Below are positions 61,260 to 64,000 of a stretch of DNA of 64,000 bases, piece after piece (positions within the stretch are counted from its first letter, which is position 1; each line of letters opens with the position of its first letter). The position numbers and the translations under genes are program-made. The DNA is from Croceibacterium sp. TMG7-5b_MA50 (GTDB taxonomy: Bacteria > Pseudomonadota > Alphaproteobacteria > Sphingomonadales > Sphingomonadaceae): contig NZ_CP156082.1 in NCBI RefSeq assembly GCF_039830145.1, positions 2,560,001-2,624,000 on the forward strand. Direction: 5' to 3'. The notes under the pieces were generated by a model that saw only the letters and a list, made by a program, of their open reading frames with translations, did no database searches and was not told the DNA's origin.

Positions 61260-61384
61260 GAGTCCTGAAGTCCCTTTTTGTCGCGGTGGCCGTCCAATTT
61301 GCGGCGCGCGCGTATCCATCGCAGGTTTGAGCGACTGGTAATCTGTCTATTGCTGCGGTGCGGTTGCGTGAAATGGAATTGTGC

Positions 61385-61395
61385 TGATAGTATCA
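61385..61395. promoter_or_regulatory. palindrome TGATA-G-TATCA upstream of the receptor gene
   Basis: A perfect 5-bp inverted repeat with a one-base centre in an AT-rich stretch of the 211-base divergent gap. A plausible operator; the regulator is not in the window. Confidence 0.3.
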
Positions 61396-61470
61396 TCTTA
61401 CACAAGATCGTGGCATTTGCGTCACACCAGCGACAATGTGGCATTGCCGCGACACGCATCAGGAGGGTGC

Positions 61471-62016
61471 ATGACCGGAAGACATGCGGCGATGGGCATG
61501 ATGGCCATCACCTTGATGGTTGCGCCGCTGCAACATGCTGCAGCGCAACAGAAAAGCGCCGGCGCAGCGTCCGCCACCGGCCTGTCCCAGCGGCTGGCCG
61601 CGTGCCGCGCGATCACGGACGATACGGCACGGCTGGCCTGCTTCGATGCCGCGGCAGCGGCCCTGGCCGGGGCGGAAGCTGCGGGAGAGGTGCGGCTGGT
61701 GGACCGCGCCACCGTGCAGGAGGCGCGCCGCGCGGTCTTCGGCTTCTCCCTGCCAAGGATCAACCTGCTGGGCGATGACGAGGACGAAGGGGCCCGGGTG
61801 CGCGAGATCAGCGGCACGCTGGCTGAGGTGCGCCCGTTCTCCCGCGGGCTGCACCTGTTGGTGCTGGCCGACGGATCGCGCTGGCAGACGACGGAGGAGC
61901 GGACCAACTTCTTCCCGCGCTCCGGCGATACCATCACCATCGCCGCCGGCGCGCTCGGCAGCTATGTCGCCCGGATCGACGACGGGCGCAGCATCCGGGT
62001 GAAGCGGATCAACTGA
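61471..62016 (+). CDS. exported protein of unknown function
   Basis: The protein has 181 residues with a signal peptide (MGMMAITLMVAPLQHAAA). GLSQRLAACRAITDDTARLACFDAAAAAL is a short Cys-containing helical motif often seen in small exported alphaproteobacterial proteins, followed by a beta-rich half (LLVLADGSRWQTTEE, GSYVARIDDGRSIRVKRIN). AGGAGGG precedes ATG 61471 at a short spacing; ATG 61492 is the alternative. Divergent from the receptor gene; function unknown. Confidence 0.7.
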   Translation: MTGRHAAMGMMAITLMVAPLQHAAAQQKSAGAASATGLSQRLAACRAITDDTARLACFDAAAAALAGAEAAGEVRLVDRATVQEARRAVFGFSLPRINLLGDDEDEGARVREISGTLAEVRPFSRGLHLLVLADGSRWQTTEERTNFFPRSGDTITIAAGALGSYVARIDDGRSIRVKRIN

Positions 62017-62058
62017 TCCGCCGCGTCGCCAATCGTCCTTTCAGGAGCAGTCCCAGCC

Positions 62059-63900
62059 ATGCCTTCGACCCGCCACCTCCTCGCCGGCCTGCTAGCCGCC
62101 AGCGCCCTCTGCCTGCCGGCGTCCGCGCAGCAGGCCGCCGCGCCCGCCCCCGCCGCGCCCGCGCCGTCCGCCACCGCGGCCGAGGATGCGCGGCTCAACG
62201 CGTTCCTGGACGAGGCGTTCATGGCTACCGTCGCCCTCAGCCCGGAATCGCTGACCAGCCTGGGGATCAAGACCGGCTACGACCGGCTGGACGACTACAC
62301 CCCCGCAGGGGACGAGCGTGCGCTGGCGCTGCGCGAGAGCCATCTGGTGCAGTTGCGGCGTGATTTCGATCCCGCCCGGCTCGGCCCGGCGGCGCAGCTC
62401 AGCTACCGCCTGTTCGAACAGTCGGTGGAGGAGGAGCGGCGGCAGTTCCCCTGGATCAACCATGCCTTCCCGGTGTCCACCAATGGCAGCCCCGCCGGCT
62501 CTATCCCGGTGTTCCTGATCAACCAGCACAAGATCGACAGTGCCGACAATGCCCGCGCCTACATCGCCCGCATCGTGGAAACTGAGCGCGTGATGGGCGA
62601 GGTGGCCGCCCGGATGCGCGCGCAGGCCGTGGCCGGCATCGTGCCGCCGCAGATGGTTTTCGAACCCGCGCGCGCCGATGCGAAGCTCGTCATCACCGGC
62701 GCCCCGTTCGACGATGGCGCGGACAGCACGGTGCTGGCCGACTTCCGCGAGAAGGTGGGCAAGCTTGACCTGCCCGCGGCCGAGCGGGACGCGCTGGTGG
62801 CACAGGCGAGCGCTGCTTTGACGGGCCCGTTCCGCCGCGGGTTCGACACCCTGTTCGCCGCGCTGGACGAGATCGAGCCGCAGGCGAGCGGCAACAATGG
62901 CGCGTGGAGCCTGCCGGATGGGGGCGAGTACTACCAGGCGCGGCTGCGCTACTACACCACCACCGACATGAGCGCGGACGAGATCCACCAGCTCGGCCTC
63001 GATCAGGTGGCGGCGATCCGGACGGAGATGGAGGCGGAGATGCGGCAGATCGGCTTTGCCGGCACGCTCGACCAGTTCATCGCCGCGGTGCGTACCGATC
63101 CGCAATACCGCTTCCCCAACGATGAAGCCGGGCGGGAACAGTACCTGACGGAATCGCGCGCAGTGATCGCGCGGATGATGGAACGCGCGCCGCAATACTT
63201 CCACCGCCTGCCCGAAGCCGCGCTGGAGGTCCGCGCGGTGGAACCTTGGCGGCAGGAAACCGCCAGCGTCGCATTCTACAACCGCCCCGCGCCCGATGGC
63301 TCGCGCCCCGGCATCTTCTACGTCAACCTCGCCGACATGACGCAGGTGTCGCGCCTGCAGGTCGCCAGCATCGCCAGCCACGAAGGCGCGCCGGGGCACC
63401 ATTTCCAGATCGCGCGCGCAATGGAGCTGCCCGGCCTGCCGATGTTCCGCCGGCTGGGCTTTTACGGCAGCTATATCGAAGGCTGGGGTCTCTACAGCGA
63501 GCGGCTGGCCGGCGAGATGGGCGCGTATGAGACGGCTGAGCAGCGCTTCGGCATGCTGGCGCTGCAGATGTGGCGCGCGATCCGCATGGTGGCGGACACC
63601 GGCATGCATTCCAAGCGGTGGTCGCGCGAGCAGGCGATCGACTATTTCCGGGCGAACTCCCCGGTATCGGAACGCGACATCGTGAAGGAGATCGACCGCT
63701 ACCTCAACAATCCGGGGCAGGCGACCAGCTACATGGTTGGGCAGCTGCACATAGATGCCCTGCGCAAGAAGGCGGAAGGCGCGCTGGGCGACCGGTTCGA
63801 TCTGCGCGACTTCCACGAGGTCGTGCTGGGCAACGGTCCCCTGCCACTGGACGTGCTGACGGCTGAGGTCGACACTTACATCGCCAGCAAGCAGGGCTGA
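62059..63900 (+). CDS. DUF885 exported metallohydrolase
   Basis: The protein has 613 residues with a signal peptide ending PASAQQ. SHEGAPGHHFQ carries the zinc-type HExxxGHH motif of DUF885 proteins, which resemble M32/thermolysin-like metallopeptidases. GFYGSYIEGWGLYSE downstream supplies the Glu ligand. Many sphingomonads carry several such genes for peptide or other hydrolysis in the periplasm. RBS-like AGGAG is at 62042-62046. Confidence 0.87.
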   Translation: MPSTRHLLAGLLAASALCLPASAQQAAAPAPAAPAPSATAAEDARLNAFLDEAFMATVALSPESLTSLGIKTGYDRLDDYTPAGDERALALRESHLVQLRRDFDPARLGPAAQLSYRLFEQSVEEERRQFPWINHAFPVSTNGSPAGSIPVFLINQHKIDSADNARAYIARIVETERVMGEVAARMRAQAVAGIVPPQMVFEPARADAKLVITGAPFDDGADSTVLADFREKVGKLDLPAAERDALVAQASAALTGPFRRGFDTLFAALDEIEPQASGNNGAWSLPDGGEYYQARLRYYTTTDMSADEIHQLGLDQVAAIRTEMEAEMRQIGFAGTLDQFIAAVRTDPQYRFPNDEAGREQYLTESRAVIARMMERAPQYFHRLPEAALEVRAVEPWRQETASVAFYNRPAPDGSRPGIFYVNLADMTQVSRLQVASIASHEGAPGHHFQIARAMELPGLPMFRRLGFYGSYIEGWGLYSERLAGEMGAYETAEQRFGMLALQMWRAIRMVADTGMHSKRWSREQAIDYFRANSPVSERDIVKEIDRYLNNPGQATSYMVGQLHIDALRKKAEGALGDRFDLRDFHEVVLGNGPLPLDVLTAEVDTYIASKQG

Positions 63901-63916
63901 ACAGACTAACCAGAAT

Positions 63917-63948
63917 GGATCGATGTTTCCCCGGGGAAACATCGATCC
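63917..63948. terminator. 32-bp perfect palindrome at the DUF885 gene end
   Basis: The half site GGATCGATGTTTCCCC is followed directly by its exact complement, giving a 14-bp stem with a CCGG loop in RNA. It lies 16 bases after the stop codon, followed by GGTTCTTC. A bidirectional terminator is the most economical reading. Confidence 0.65.
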
Positions 63949-63954
63949 GGTTCT

Positions 63955-64000
63955 TCAGCCAAGCATCTGCGTCGTGATCAGGCGCTCCAGCACGGTCAGC
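63955..64000 (-). CDS. possible C-terminal end of a leftward gene (cut by window edge)
   Basis: Read leftward from the edge, one frame gives LTVLERLITTQMLG and a stop at 63955-63957, ending just before the palindrome. The helical composition and position fit the tail of a gene, but 14 codons cannot identify it. Confidence 0.3.
   Translation of the reverse strand, partial: LTVLERLITTQMLG

Noticed and set aside
58122-61268. 1048-codon + strand frame opposite the large TonB receptor
   Set aside because: Same reason: antisense of a clear receptor gene, with no domain pattern.

Overview
The window is GC-rich DNA from an alphaproteobacterium, almost certainly of the order Sphingomonadales. Four things point there: a serine palmitoyltransferase gene paired with its own acyl carrier protein (sphingolipid synthesis), two long TonB-dependent receptors, the DUF3325/PepSY/DUF3649 iron-uptake trio, and a gene transfer agent (GTA)-type head-tail cluster sitting between housekeeping genes. 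Genes are tightly packed, with many 1-8 nt stop/start overlaps (ATGA, GTGA, TTGA). No stretch longer than about 280 bases lacks a gene. I saw no tRNA, rRNA, insertion sequence, integrase or CRISPR array.

Layout. 0-3.4 kb: the end of a ScfR-type regulator, then a papain-family protease with a six-repeat lectin-like propeller, followed by a chagasin-like cysteine-protease inhibitor. 3.4-6.1 kb: a leftward DUF3649-PepSY-DUF3325 operon behind a Fur-like box, plus a small lipoprotein. 6.2-7.9 kb: two membrane transporters (TauE/SafE type and RarD). 7.9-17.7 kb: a BadF-type sugar kinase divergent from a six-gene operon murQ-ampG-serine hydrolase-S9 peptidase-amidohydrolase-PBP4. 17.9-20.8 kb: a TonB-dependent receptor. 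20.8-28.1 kb: a dicarboxylate/amino acid symporter, a D-aminoacylase, a LysR regulator, dgcN, dgcA and a second symporter. Read together, 7.9-28.1 kb looks like a salvage island for peptidoglycan sugars, peptides and D-glutamate; that joint role is inference from gene families and adjacency.

28.9-43.4 kb: a complete-looking GTA-type cluster on the + strand (TerS, TerL, portal, DUF6127-like, prohead protease, small helical protein, capsid, adaptor, 52-aa ORF, DUF3168, tail tube, two tail chaperones, a very short tape measure, an enlarged gp12, DUF2163 hub, NlpC/P60, gp15, DUF2793). It has no integrase, repressor, replication or lysis genes. Its head module has a strong hairpin in each of four intergenic gaps, and its gp12 carries an extra N-terminal region of about 560 residues.

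43.4-64 kb: a leftward argD-argF-hslO-queC operon; a double cold-shock-domain protein; a DUF442/TIGR01244 protein; the sphingolipid pair (ACP and serine palmitoyltransferase); a + strand run of DUF3572, HAD, RidA, FemAB-like, glutamyl-Q tRNA(Asp) synthetase, HIG1 and 3-hydroxyacyl-CoA dehydrogenase genes; an acidic small protein; an aspartyl/asparaginyl beta-hydroxylase with TPRs beside an unrecognised P-loop-like protein and a large TonB-dependent receptor; and finally a periplasmic protein and a DUF885 metallohydrolase. A 32-bp perfect palindrome closes the window, next to what may be the tail of a leftward gene.
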